Source of the DNA: Symbiodinium sp. CCMP2592
Taxonomy: Eukaryota; Sar; Dinophyceae; Suessiales; Symbiodiniaceae
DNA length: 64,000 bases
Direction of reading: 5' to 3'
NCBI GenBank assembly: GCA_905221615.1
Contig: CAJNDT010002768.1
Location: forward strand, 344,094 to 408,093
In this document: positions 30,974 to 41,274 of the stretch, piece by piece
Position numbering within the stretch: the stretch's first letter is position 1
Layout of the letters: every line of letters begins with the position of its first letter
Position numbers and translations under genes: made by a program
Notes under the pieces: model-generated
Told to the model about the DNA's origin: nothing
Database searches by the model: none
The model's input: the letters and a program-made list of their open reading frames with translations, nothing else

Positions 30974-31093
30974 CTTGGAGGGGCAGGGGATTTAGTAAGT
31001 CGTTTATAAGTAGGGTTATAATTGGTGTAACTCCATTTAGGGTACTTATAACTCTACTTATAAGCGACTTACTAAGTCCCCTGCCCTTCCAAG
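30974..31093. mobile_element. MITE-B copy 2
   Basis: CTTGGAGGGGCAGGGGATTT to complement ending CCTTCCAAG, TA on both sides. Confidence 0.9.
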
Positions 31094-31099
31094 TACCAT

Positions 31100-32065
31100 G
31101 TGTCGATTTCAACAGTCCCCCAAAATTTGTAAACTTAGCTACAGGGCTCGAAATTACACAACAAGCGCAAATGAGGGAAATGAGACAATTTTCCCGAATC
31201 GATTCCTAGTAAACCCAAGGAGGTGCTGACGGTGGATGGCTTTGCATTTGTGGGGGGCGGGGCTTCCGGACCACGCTTCAACGTCTCAACGCTTCGGCCG
31301 CTTCAGGATTTAGGGCGTCTACCCTAAACCCTATAATCGTAAGGCCTGTAGGGCTTCGGAGTTTAAGAATTTAGATGCCGAGAGCTGAAATTATCAACCC
31401 GAAAATCCGTCTCAGTCCATCTGATAACAGTTTCGAGGCACTTGGCCCCCCCCTTCTAGGCAATGAAAACCAGGGGATGTGCACCAAAGGCCCTGGTACC
31501 TAAGCATTGATTCATATAATCTTTTGACACGGGCATGAATTCTCCAAAACCTGGCCACCCTTGAGTCTGTCTGAACCTTAGTCGACGCTGGTCTTGACAG
31601 CTTAATCCTAAGATCACTCGAATGCTACACCCTCCGCAGCCCGAAACGCAATATGTAAAGACCCCGAACTGCTTGCACCCACACAGCCAGCCAACTAAAC
31701 GGCTTAGGGTCTGGGGTTTATTGCCCTCGGAAGAAGCAGGCTACAAATCAGAAGTCAAACCCTAAACTTTGCAATGAAACCACTTCCTGAAAGCCGAATT
31801 CACTTCTAAAGCGTCTGGAACGCCACCGCTCTTTAAGCCCTAAACTCTAAACGCCGAGGGGCAAGAACTTGGAGCTTTGTATCTCCAGCTTGCATGAGCT
31901 CTCCAGGTAGGACCTTTGAGCTCATCTTCGTTTCAGGGTTGAGTGTTTTCTGGCTTCGGGTCTATAAGGGTTTAGGCCCTAAGTTTAGGATTTAAGGCTC
32001 AGGGATTAGGGTTTGAGGTTCAGGGTGCTAGCGTTTCTAGGCTTCAAGGCTTACAGGGGTTAAGA
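31100..32065. other. no clear gene
   Basis: Weak islands with open frames on both strands (for example plus 31127..31209 and minus about 31862..31935, MSSKVLPGELMQAGDTKL) and scattered degenerate telomere units. Not enough to call either. Confidence 0.35.
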
Positions 32066-32068
32066 GCA

Positions 32069-32221
32069 AACCCTCAAGATGCCAACAAAGTAATATAGGG
32101 ACCTCAATAATTAGAATAGGGTTTTGGGGCCCATTATGCTATGACTATAAGAAGGAACCCCCAACAATAGTATAGGTAAAACTTTAAGGGCCCTGTATTA
32201 AACCCTCAAGATAGCAACACA
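32069..32221. mobile_element. MITE-R with 20-bp flanking direct repeats
   Basis: Element 32091..32200 (TAATATAGGGACCTCAATAA to GGGCCCTGTATTA). AACCCTCAAGATGCCAACA precedes it and AACCCTCAAGATAGCAACA follows it. Confidence 0.7.
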
Positions 32222-32228
32222 CTACCTT

Positions 32229-32335
32229 GGGTACGGCCCCCATACAGTAACAGTCTATAATAGGGGCTACTATTAGGCCCTTACATCTCTATATTATGAA
32301 TATTATCCAACTCTTACTGAGTGGGGGCCGTACCC
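32229..32335. mobile_element. MITE-M copy 2, uninterrupted
   Basis: GGGTACGGCCCCCATACAGT to ACTGAGTGGGGGCCGTACCC; the reference for the interrupted copy at 17435. Other copies: 52911..53001 and a truncated one at 61230..61303. All four share one orientation. Confidence 0.9.
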
Positions 32336-32341
32336 AAACGC

Positions 32342-32402
32342 TACTGACTCTGGGCTCCCTAAGTTCACTTCTTGATGTGCTTCCCTGAACAAAACGTAGA
32401 TG
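32342..32402 (-). CDS. candidate coding mini-exon between MITE-M and MITE-F
   Basis: Minus frame IYVLFREAHQEVNLGSPESV fills the roughly 60-base gap between two palindromic elements. Confidence 0.35.
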
Positions 32403-32728
32403 TGGGGGCTTTCCGAAAACAGGCGACCCTCTAAATAGTAGTCCTTATTATAAGGACCCCAAATCAGGAATTTAATTCCTTATTTGGGGCCCTTAAAATA
32501 AGGATCCTACTATGTAGGGTACTGGATTAAATCTAGTACCCGAAATAGTAGGATCCTTATCACTCACTGGCCCAAAACCCAAGGAAATAAAAGTTGAACC
32601 TTTCAGAATCGACTACCTTACGTAGAAGATCCCCAGAAGTTGAAAAAATTAAGTTTACAGCCAAGACAATTATGAGGATCCCAGGTCCCAGAATATAGTA
32701 CCCCTTTTGTTCGGAAACTCCCCTATGT
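32402..32728. mobile_element. MITE-F composite interrupted by a duplicated segment
   Basis: F-type arms at about 32405 (GGCTTTCCGAAAACAGG) and 32712 (TTCGGAAACTCCCC) with a second palindrome inside and a 95-base block (32562..32660) that recurs at 34943..35038. Confidence 0.6.
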
Positions 32729-32917
32729 GAAGCAAAAGACAGACCCTGAAGGCCCAAAACCCAAGGCCGGTCCAGGACCCTTACTGGGCTCCTGTGGTCT
32801 TCAACAACAGTTATTTTTAGGGTTTGGGGGGGTTAGGGTTTATGGTTTAGGGTTATAAATAGTGTATAGTACTCTACTGTCCTTACAAGGTGAGCAACGC
32901 GTTGTTTATGACTTGCC

Positions 32918-32998
32918 TAGACCCCAAATAACCTATATACCGTTTTAAGGACTTAAAAGGAAGTCATCGTGGGGAACCCTCAAAAGGAAGGTCTTGCA
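32918..32998. mobile_element. MITE-L copy, degenerate
   Basis: ACCCCAAATAACCTATATAC to CCTCAAAAGGAAGGTC with core AGTCATCGTGGGGAACC. A MITE-A remnant (TTGCTAAGTCCCAAGATCC) follows at 33009..33034. Confidence 0.6.
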
Positions 32999-33507
32999 GC
33001 GTCCAGGTGTTGCTAAGTCCCAAGATCCTTGAAGTCAGCCCCCAGCCCCGAAGACCTGGAATCCTCAAAATGCAAGCGCAGTAGCTGTTGGCCTTTGGGC
33101 GTCGTCAGCTTCACCTGAACAGACTCTTCTGGAAAGGGTCCATGGCTCCATTTGAGGGCCATTTGGGGGGGCTCCTGGTTAATGGGTTTTGGACGGAGTT
33201 CAGGAAGGTGTGGTTTCAGATCTGGAATTGTCGGATTTCAGCCTTACGGACTTTAAGGCTTGATGCCCCATTAGGGTTTAGGGTTCAGGGTTCTGGGGTT
33301 TAGGGTTCAGGGTTTCGGGTTTAGGGTTCACCGTTTAGGGCCTAGAATTGACGCTTCCGAGCTCCGGGTTCTAGGAACTATAGGGCTTTTCGGGATTTTC
33401 GGGATCAGCGTTTTGGGGTGTCGGTTTTGCTGTTTGTGATCGGCCGGATCGCAGCCCTAAGCTCCGCAGACCTGCTAAACCTTATTATGAACCCTCAATG
33501 CCCCAAA

Positions 33508-33590
33508 CTTACCCTGGGGATCTAAGGACTCATATATTGCCCGAAGACCATACTATATAAGGCTTTGAGGCTATCTTGATCTCTAGGGTT
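33508..33590. mobile_element. MITE-S copy, reverse orientation
   Basis: GGGGATCTAAGGACTCATAT to CTTGATCTCTAGGG, reverse of the S copies at 466, 45487, 55850 and 60898. Confidence 0.6.
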
Positions 33591-34321
33591 ATACAACCAC
33601 ACCCACAAGAATGATGTGACGCACCAACAACCATGAATAGACAGGTGCTAGCTTTGCTTCTGGAAAAGGCTCGGGTTTAACATGAATCTGGCCTAATATA
33701 GGGCACTTACAGGTTGCAATAAAATTTGGTGGTGCCGTAATCTTATAGTAGCACTACCTTAACCTACCCCTAGCAACCATTGCTGATTAGTCAAGCTTCC
33801 ATATGAGTGATCAGGGCCCCAAGAGCGAAGACACGGTTTTCTACACAATCGAAAAATGGCATTATTTCAGACCCCTTTGTGCTTGCCCCGCAGCTCGCCA
33901 CTTCTCACCGTCCTGTCTTTGCTCTTTCAAGTTGCAAGAGGGAGCTTCTCAATAAACCCAAATGAAACAAGGGAGTCTCGCAACTTTGTTAATTGAAGTA
34001 AGTATCGCGAAAAGGGTGCTGGGTTCTCCTGTAGTAAGGTTTGGGGAAGACTTTGATTTAGAGAACTACGCATAACAGTCAAGGTTTTGGACAGAAACAC
34101 CACAGCTTTGAGAGGACTCTTGTTTCTTCATGCTCTTTCTGAGGCTTCAGGATCGTGATCCTGAGGCAGTATCCTCAAGTCAGTCGCCTAAGCCGACGAA
34201 TTCCTAAACTCCTGAACCTTCCATAATTGAATCCTAAACGGTCGTAAGTCGTCAAGCACCCAATCACAAACCCAACACAATGAATAAACCCTAAACCCTT
34301 AAACCCTAAACCACATGAAAT

Positions 34322-34427
34322 GACCTGAAGCGATTGCCGCTTGAAAAGAACGGGTCCAACCGTCCTGCCCCTCGATGATGCCGGCATCTTCCCCAGAAAC
34401 CTTCGATTGCTGTAGCAGCAGGGTTTA
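34322..34427 (-). CDS. candidate coding exon
   Basis: Minus frame LLLQQSKVSGEDAGIIEGQD then GWTRSFQAAIASG, followed by G/GTCATT. GC-rich island in telomere-like DNA. Confidence 0.45.
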
Positions 34428-34942
34428 GGGAGTGGTGTTTAGCGGTTTAGGGCTTCGGGTTTAGGGTTTAGGGGTTTATATTGCTGTACCATGAGTATTA
34501 GCGGGATCCTGTGGGAAAATACTGGTAATTATGCCAGCTTCTAGATGACGCAGCTGCAGCGCCTGCTTCCGCACCATGTGTCCTTTTATGCTAAGCTGCT
34601 ATGCGTCTACAGTGTAAAACCTAGGATTTACAGTTGCTGTCTCAGGGTTTGCGGTTAGACTTTTGTCTAGCTTCTCGGGATTCAAGTCACGGCACAGCAC
34701 CCTAAACCCTAAACCCGTGAACCCCGAAGCCCTGAGCGCCAAAGCTCTGAGCCCAAAAGCCCTGAACTCCTATATGTAGGGACCCAAAAGGCGCATAAGC
34801 ACATAAGCATAAGCTTTTATAGGGATATCCCTACCTTAGGGGCCTTCCGTTTCAGGAACTCATATGGGATATCCCTATCCTCATTTTTGCTTATGTGCCT
34901 GTGTTTGAGGCCCTATGTATTTAAGGTTCGGTTCAGTATCCT

Positions 34943-35038
34943 CACTGGCCCGAAACCCAAGGAACTACAAGTTGAACCTTTCAGACTCGACTACCTTAGA
35001 AGATCCCCGGAAGTCGAAACGTTAAGCTTACGGCCAAT
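34943..35038. repeat. second copy of the 95-bp dispersed segment
   Basis: Shares CACTGGCCC, AAACCCAAGGAA, AAGTTGAACCTTTCAGA and GAAGATCCCC with 32562..32660. The minus frame of the first copy reads VNLIFSTSGDLLRKVVDS; the second lacks four bases and reads LNVSTSGDLLR before a stop. Confidence 0.8.
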
Positions 35039-35043
35039 AAGTA

Positions 35044-35155
35044 CTAGGATACCCAGTAACCTAAGAATGAAAAGGCCTCTCTTTTTGGTATTGGGTAACT
35101 TTATAAGGAACCTAGGACCACAAAAAGGGAATAAGGGTACTACTGGGCATCCTAG
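35044..35155 (+). mobile_element. MITE-D copy 5
   Basis: CTAGGATACCCAGTAACC to ACTGGGCATCCTAG with perfect 4-bp flanks AGTA/AGTA. Confidence 0.95.
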
Positions 35156-35275
35156 AGTATTCTGTGGGGGGTTAAAAAGGAGATCGGGATTCGTGTCAAA
35201 CTGGCTGACCAACTCCCCTGAACCCGAAACCCTAAACCTCGCTGCTGCACTACCCAAGCCCCTAAGCCCGAAAAC

Positions 35276-35358
35276 ACCAAAGAACCTACCTTTTTAGGGC
35301 TTCTTGTTAGGGTTTCCCTATTTATAAGTCCTTAAAGTAGGTTATGTGGGGTTAAGGT
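35276..35358. mobile_element. MITE-L copy, reverse orientation
   Basis: AAAGAACCTACCTTTTTAGG to AAAGTAGGTTATGTGGGG; core GGCTTCTTGTTAGGGTTTCC. Confidence 0.7.
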
Positions 35359-35361
35359 ATG

Positions 35362-35459
35362 CTCCTGAGCCTCCCCTAGCGAGCACATGAAGCCCCAAAG
35401 TAGGAGTGACAGCTTTCAGGAACCCTCGTGGCAACCGTGCATATTCACCAGATCGATGT
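35362..35459 (-). CDS. candidate coding mini-exon
   Basis: Minus frame LHRSGEYARLPRGFLKAV then TPTLGLHVLARGGSG, next to MITE-L. Confidence 0.4.
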
Positions 35460-35598
35460 AAAACCCTAAAGCCCTAATACCCTATGCCCGAAAACTCTTA
35501 AACTCTAGAGGACGGAACCCTAGAAACCTTACGCCTAAAGGCCTCAACCCTCAAACCCTAACTAGACCCCAACTGCCCTTTATCGTAGCCGTACTTAC

Positions 35599-35645
35599 CT
35601 CGCGATGAATCTGAGAGACCCCATTCAGGGGCACTTGGGGGGGGG
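35599..35645 (-). CDS. candidate coding mini-exon with consensus donor
   Basis: Minus frame QVPLNGVSQIHRE ending GCGAG followed by GTAAGTACGG, a textbook 5' splice site. MITE-P copy 2 lies just upstream. Confidence 0.45.
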
Positions 35646-35660
35646 TCCTGGTAAAGCCTG

Positions 35661-35789
35661 AAATAGAAGCCAGAAAAATGGAACATCATTATCCTCAACC
35701 CTAAACCCTAAACCATCCTCCTGCCTTTAAGGGAAAGTGGAGGGATTCTAGCACGAATCATCCTTAACCCATGCTCCAACTTTCTGGGA
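35661..35789. mobile_element. MITE-P copy 2 with a telomere-like insert
   Basis: AATAGAAGCCAGAAAAATGG to CCAACTTTCTGG; a short CCCTAAACCCTAAACC block interrupts the left half. Confidence 0.75.
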
Positions 35790-35796
35790 TCCACTA

Positions 35797-35928
35797 CTTG
35801 GAGGGGCAGGGGACATAGTAGGAAGGTCATAAGTAGAGTTATAAGTACCCGAAACCGAGCGACCCCAACTATAACCCTACAGGGACCCTACTTATAACCT
35901 TACTTTCTAAGCCCCCTGCCCCTCCAAG
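35797..35928. mobile_element. MITE-B copy 3
   Basis: CTTGGAGGGGCAGGGGACAT to complement, TA flanks on both sides. Confidence 0.9.
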
Positions 35929-35938
35929 TATGAACCCT

Positions 35939-36031
35939 TTTCAGCAAGATGGGCCTTGGCCACGGCCACACCTGGAGCGAGCTCGGGTGCATCCGGCACG
36001 AACCAATCGGCTTGGATCAGCATGGCCTCAA
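35939..36031 (-). CDS. candidate coding exon
   Basis: Minus frame VEAMLIQADWFVPDAPEL then APGVAVAKAHLAEKG; composition strongly protein-like, GC about 60%. Confidence 0.5.
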
Positions 36032-36033
36032 CA

Positions 36034-36340
36034 GGGTTTAGGGTTTAGGGATTGAGGATAGGTTTAGGGTTTAGGGTTTAGGGATTAAGGATGGGTCTAG
36101 GGTTAGGGATTAAGGATGGGTTTAGGGTTGAGGGAATAAAGATGGGTTTAGGGTTTAGGGATTAAGGATGGATTTAGGGTTTAGGGATTAAGGATGGGTC
36201 AAGGGTTTGGGATTAAGGATGGGTTTAGGATTGAGGGATTAAAGATGGATTTAGGGTTTAGGGATTAAGGATGGGTCAAGGGTTTGGGATCAAAGATGGG
36301 TTTAGGGTTTAGGGGTTAAGAATGGCTTTAGGGATTAGGG
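36034..36340. repeat. minisatellite built from telomere-like units
   Basis: About ten units of roughly 30 bases, each TTTAGGGTTTAGGGATTAAG followed by GATGGG; variants GATTGAGG and GGGTCAAGGG. Confidence 0.9.
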
Positions 36341-36609
36341 TTCAGAGATTTAGGGGTTTGGATTGGGGCAATTTGGCGGTTGAGGGCTTGTGGCTCCGGA
36401 TGTGCAGGCTAGGATGTAGAAATTGAGTTGCGGCTTCGAGTCTCCAAACCGATAACTCAAATGCTACCCTCAGGCCCAGGTCCTTGTATGTGAGAGGTTG
36501 TGTCGAGGATCCGGGGTGTAGGATCGTGCGGAGTGTGGATGGAGGCTTCAAAAAACATCAGGAGTCCCCTCATTACACATACTGCAGAGTTCTTGTCATC
36601 ACGCTCCTA

Positions 36610-36738
36610 CTGACAGGATCATGGGACTTTGTGGCTGGGTTAATAAACAAGGAAACTCGAGCTGTAATTAATTATACGCCCACGCTTCACTCACGTACTT
36701 ATGGCCTTCTTTCTGCATAGCTCCCGTGATCCTCCAAG
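36610..36738. mobile_element. MITE-A copy 6, diverged
   Basis: CTGACAGGATCATGGGACTT to CCTCCAAG with TA flanks; internal sequence largely unrelated to other copies. Confidence 0.75.
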
Positions 36739-36870
36739 TATGAGGGATTCAGGGACCCCGTGCGTGCGACACTCTCGGACTTCGAACTAACGAACTTATG
36801 CTTCAATATCTCGAGTGGGAGCTACCGGGTTTGTAGGCTTTACACGCTTGAGTTCAGGGTCGATCAAACT

Positions 36871-36955
36871 TGGGATACCTTAAACCACCATACCCTACTT
36901 TTTGTAGGTTCTCACTAATATTTTCAAGCAGGTTTTGGTAGGTGAAGGCAAGGTT
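36871..36955. mobile_element. MITE-K copy 3
   Basis: ATACCTTAAACCACC and CCCTACTTTTTGTAGGTTCTC to AGGTTTTGGTAGGTGAAGG. Confidence 0.65.
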
Positions 36956-37031
36956 CAGGGTTTAGTGATTGACGAGGAGTTCGGGCTTTCCGACTGCTTG
37001 GAAAGTCAGACCAGGTGCCGAAAGACATACA

Positions 37032-37132
37032 TTAGAAGGGGCCCCCACCCTGTAATAGTGACTATAAGGATTATATTAGGGCCCTATTACATTCCTATAA
37101 TACCACTATTACAGGGTGGGGGCCCCTTCTAA
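37032..37132. mobile_element. MITE-O copy 2 with 8-bp target duplication
   Basis: TTAGAAGGGGCCCCCACCCT to complement, perfect arms. GACATACA stands directly before (37024..37031) and directly after (37133..37140). An 8-bp duplication is typical of hAT and P-type transposases. Confidence 0.95.
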
Positions 37133-37176
37133 GACATACAAGAGATTTGCTAGAATCCAGACAAGGCGAAGGAGTA

Positions 37177-37296
37177 CTGCAAGGACCATGCGACTTAGTA
37201 GCTGGGGTTATAAATACGGTAACTGTACTTATAATTACTTATAGCCCCAATTAAGGTACTTATAGCCTTACTTACTAAGTCCCATGATCCTCCAAG
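37177..37296. mobile_element. MITE-A copy 7
   Basis: CTGCAAGGACCATGCGACTT to CCTCCAAG, TA on both sides; core in the orientation opposite to copies 2, 9 and 12. Confidence 0.85.
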
Positions 37297-37298
37297 TA

Positions 37299-37369
37299 GG
37301 AGTAGTGTGTTCCTCGGAATCACATCCCGGCGCCTGCCATGCGACTTCTAGGGTGGAGATGGTGAAGGC
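37299..37369 (-). CDS. candidate coding mini-exon
   Basis: Minus frame SSFQGAFTISTLEVAWQA then PGCDSEEHTT, next to MITE-A copy 7. Confidence 0.4.
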
Positions 37370-38169
37370 ACCTTGGAACGAAGATCTTCAGAGCTTAAGA
37401 CTTGGGTTCCTTTAAAGGGCTTTATACGGGTTCCGCTACAGGGATCTATATGGGTACCATGATATAGAGCCTTAATAATTAGAATAGGCTTTTGGGGCTC
37501 CTTTATGGTATATAGTTACAATAAGAAACCCTAAAGACTACAGTATTGGTACTGACTTTAGGCTTCTATGTTAGGTCACGGGATTTACTTGTTTCTTGAG
37601 GTCCTTCGCTGCGAGGGGAGCAGGTTTAGGGCGGAGGATTTGTCGTTTGGATTTTCATGGTTTAGGGTGCATCGCACTGCGAGAGCTGCAGATGTCGCGT
37701 TGACAGTCACGGCCGTAGACGAGAAGTGATAAGGCATTGAAGTTGAAAAACCTTAAACTCAATGCACTACCTGAACCCTGTAAGCTCAGAATCTCGAACC
37801 CTACAGTTACAACTCTATCCCAAGACACCCGAAAAAACCCAAAAAGTAATTAGACTACTAAAGGGCGCTTTACAGGAACGCCGCTGGAGACAAATTTCTG
37901 GATCCCGGAAACCCTAACTAAACTCCTCTGTCCCCGAACACGGCACACAGCAACCCGGCTCCATCCTAAACCCACAACGTCACACACACGGTCTAGGGCT
38001 AAGGATTTGCAGTTAGGTTTCAAGTGTTTTTTTCTCTGGCTTTTGCGGGCCGTTTTTCCTTATGCATGGTTGGCGTTAAGAAATCCCGATGGGAGGAGGC
38101 TGTGGTGCAGAGCTGACGGGCTCAAAACCCACATACTTTATCACTAAGAACAAACCGGGCGCACTGCAG

Positions 38170-38590
38170 CTCTGTTGGGCTTCGGAACCCTAAAGCCTAA
38201 ACCCTCTGGACTCTAAAGCCTAAACCCTCTCAACCCTAAGCCCTAAACCCTCTAGACCCTAAGTCCTAAACCCCAAAGCCTAAACCCTCTAGACCCTAAG
38301 CCCCTAAACCCTGAAGCCTAAACACTCTGGACCCTCAGCCCTAAACCCTAAAGGCCAAACCCTCCAGACCCTCAGCCCTAAACCCTAAACCCTCTGGACC
38401 CTCGCCCTACATCTTAAAGCCCAAACCTTCTACGTAGACCCTCAGCGCTAAACCCTAAAACCTAAACCCTCTGGGCACTAAGCCCTAAACCGCCTAAACC
38501 CTAAAACCTAAACCCTCTGTAGATCCCTTTACAGGAAACCCTAAACTCTATATAGATCCCTTTAAAGGAAATCCTAAACTCAAAGATTGA
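38170..38590. repeat. telomere-like tract with a higher-order unit
   Basis: CCCTAAACCCTCTGGACCCT-type units recur roughly every 25-35 bases. The tail contains two copies of TAGATCCCTTTAAAGGAA-type palindromic words. Confidence 0.85.
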
Positions 38591-38605
38591 GACCCTGAAA
38601 GATCC

Positions 38606-38716
38606 GACACCCAGGCTCTGAGGACGGCGCTCACCAAGGGCAGAGTGTCAAGGAATAGCGGCACGAGCTCGCAGATCAACGAGGGAGCTGCTGCCAGGAT
38701 CGCCTGCTTCAGGGTC
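38606..38716 (-). CDS. candidate coding exon
   Basis: Minus frame TLKQAILAAAPSLICELV then PLFLDTLPLVSAVLRAW. Internal GCAG/GCG and TTG/GTGAGC boundaries could define a 67-base exon. Hydrophobic, possibly membrane-associated. Confidence 0.45.
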
Positions 38717-39068
38717 CCTGAGACCCTAAACCCTTCTAGAACCCGTATAGATCCCCTTAAAGGAACCCTTGTGGTACCCTTTAAAGGAACTCTAGGGTCA
38801 GGAAGCTTAGGGGTTTAGGGATTTAGGGGCTTAGGAAGTTTAGGGGTTTAGGGTCTAGGAAGTTTAGGAGTTTAGGGGATTGGGGGCTTAGGTTTCAGGT
38901 GTTTAGGGGTTTTGGATTTAAGGGTTTAGGGTTTAGAGTATATAGGGTTTAGGGGTAAAAGCGTATTGGGCTCATAACCTAAAGATCACGTAGAATGAAA
39001 AGTAATGTTTCGAATGGATCTTGATGCTTTCACGCTCGGTTTTCTCACGACTCACTCTTCAGCTCGAC

Positions 39069-39362
39069 TTAAAAGGCCTCGAGCCACAAATGAAGGATTT
39101 CTTCCTCCAGCACCACACCTGCCACCTCCTCCTGGACAGTCATTGCCTCTGAAATCGCTTCGAGCTGAGCCGATGAGGTCATCAGTTGCCCGGTGTCCCC
39201 ACGCACAATGCCTGTTGCGGCTTCTGACACAAGCTGCTTTTTTGTGGCCTTGATCATTTTGCCTATGGATGACGCCTGCCCATGCAATTCCATCGCCAAA
39301 CTGGAGAGAAGTGCATTGCTCAGGGTTTGCTTCCCGACATCCAAAAGCATCATGGCTCGCAT
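39069..39362 (-). CDS. candidate terminal exon, helical protein
   Basis: The longest clean island outside the LINE: 97 codons from an ATG at 39362, MRAMMLLDVGKQTLSNALLS, SLAMELHGQASSIGKMIKA, TKKQLVSEAATGIVRGD, LEAISEAMTVQEEVAGVV, ending TAA. It reads as amphipathic helices. No family recognised. It may be a short gene of its own or a last exon. Confidence 0.55.
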   Translation of the reverse strand: MRAMMLLDVGKQTLSNALLSSLAMELHGQASSIGKMIKATKKQLVSEAATGIVRGDTGQLMTSSAQLEAISEAMTVQEEVAGVVLEEEILHLWLEAF

Positions 39363-39542
39363 GGCGCACCATATGATTGGGCTAAAAAGCCCTTGCTCAG
39401 TCTACGGAGCTACTTGGGTGTTTTGTACAAGGGGATTACGGTTTAGGGTTGCCCAGATTTGCATAAATACGCTCAACCTACAAGAAGGGAGTATGTTGTA
39501 GGTTCCCTGTAAAATCCATATTAGGGTCTATAGTAAGAACCC

Positions 39543-39654
39543 CTAGGAGACCCAGTAACCCAAGAATAAAAAGGCCTCTCTTTTTGGTATTGGGTAACTT
39601 TCTAAGGAACCTAGGACTACAAAAAGGGAATAAGGGTACTACTGGGCATCCTAG
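39543..39654 (+). mobile_element. MITE-D copy 6
   Basis: CTAGGAGACCCAGTAACCC to ACTGGGCATCCTAG, flanked by ACCC on both sides. Confidence 0.95.
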
Positions 39655-40069
39655 ACCCACAATTTCAGTAGCTCTTGGTGGGTTAAATTAGGCTTTAGTT
39701 TAGTCGGGTCCTTCCTGGCTTTGCCGGCCAGGGGGTTTTGCAAGAACATGACTAGTGGGGCTCGAGTTATCCTAGGTTCCTGTGAGGGGCCCCTTCATAC
39801 TAAGGTTAAACCTTTTTCTCCTACGTTTCGTTTCTTATATATCAGGGGCCCTAAAATACAAACTGCAAGAAAGGCACCACTCTGTAACCTAGTTTCCTAC
39901 TTATGACTTACAGCTCCTCCCCATAAAAAAGACCGTGAGAGCTTGAACCCTGAGCCTCGAACCTGATGGTAGGATAAAGTAGAGACCTCCTATACTATAT
40001 TGGTGTTCTTTTATTCCCATGTAATATAATGGGCCCCAAAATTCTGCCCCAAAGTTCTATTCTGATTAA

Positions 40070-40186
40070 TACGGCTCCTATATTAGAAATCCGATCCCAC
40101 AACCCTGGAAAGTGAAGCCGACGCTGGCTTGCCTTAGATTTTGAAGGCAACGTAACCCCGAATTCACATGACGCCGTGGAGCACAC
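40070..40186 (-). CDS. candidate coding exon
   Basis: Minus frame RFVCSTASCEFGVTLPSK then SKASQRRLHFPG. Other minus frames are partly open. Confidence 0.3.
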
Positions 40187-40263
40187 AAACCGGTCCCCTC
40201 GGAAGATGTAGGAGATTCGAGAATAGCGGGTACCCCAACGTAGAACCGAAGCAGTATGTCTGG

Positions 40264-40366
40264 AGGCTCATACCCTACAATTTTTTTGGGGGTTACCTAC
40301 TTTCTAAACAACACAGATCTTGGCGGAAGAACTAGGTACCTAAAAAAAGGGGTAGGGTATAAGCCT
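40264..40366. mobile_element. MITE-I copy 2
   Basis: AGGCTCATACCCTACAATTT to AAAAAAAGGGGTAGGGTATAAG then CCT. A third, degenerate copy may lie at 61840..61932. Confidence 0.8.
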
Positions 40367-40617
40367 ACAGGTAATCCCATTTAAACGGACACCCGATGTT
40401 GTAAACGAGGGCTTGAATCCCGGCGTCTCAGTTTTAATGCTCGAATCCCCCTTTGAAGTTTGAAGGTAAGCCAAAAGCATGTTTGGGAAATTTCTCTTTC
40501 AAAAGACACCGTAAGCCAAAACAGGAGAAGCCACAAAGAACTGCCCATGAGCCTGGTAGTGGGTTGAGGTCGTAGGGTTCAGGGGCTCATGAACTCTCAA
40601 CCCCTCCACCCTAGCCA

Positions 40618-40708
40618 GACCTATTATCAGGGAAGCTACACTTATAGTTACTTAAAACCCCAATGGAGGTACCCATAACTTACCAGTCAAGTTCCATGAT
40701 CCTCCAAG
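40618..40708. mobile_element. MITE-A copy 8, left end lost
   Basis: Core TATAGTTACTTAAAACCCC and right end TTCCATGATCCTCCAAG before TA. Confidence 0.7.
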
Positions 40709-40745
40709 TAGACCCTAAACCCTAAACCCCTACAGCAACCCTTAT

Positions 40746-40912
40746 CCCAATGCCTCCAAGGACCTCATAGTTAGGGCCCTAGACCCCTTAGGGACCCAAT
40801 AGTAAGGTCCTGGACACCCAAAGTATGTAAAATAATAGGCTTTTATGGGTATGAGGCCATTATTTTGCCTACTTTGGGAGGTTTAGGGTCCCCAGAAGCC
40901 CAGGGTATCGAT
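40746..40912. mobile_element. MITE-T with a nested palindrome
   Basis: ATCCCAATGCCTCCAAGGAC to AAGCCCAGGGTAT. Between CAATAGTAAGGTCCTGG and the right end is a roughly 75-base insert (CCCAAAGTATGTAAAATAAT to TATTTTGCCTACTTTGGG). The uninterrupted copy is at 47805..47884. Confidence 0.8.
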
Positions 40913-41274
40913 CCCTTAAGAGGAGCCCTTGTAGATGGAACCCGGCTCCTCCAAGCAGAGGTCTGAGCCCTCGTATGGACTCCTGTTAAGGAACTTAGCT
41001 TGAGTTACCATACCAGGACCACCCAATGACCCTTTAATGGAGCCCTTATGGTCCTTAATAGTGGGTATTTGGGGTATAGTAGAAGGTAGTTGGGGGGTCT
41101 AGGTAAAAGGGATCTATCTAGTAAATGATCTGGTTTCCTGATTTAACGTAACTTACCCCTAAACCCCTACACTTTGCCTAAAACCTTTAACAAGAACCCT
41201 TATAGATGCCCTTAACAGGAACCCGTATAGATCCTTTAAAGGAACCCTGTTCCTCCGGGTAGAGTCGGAAACCC

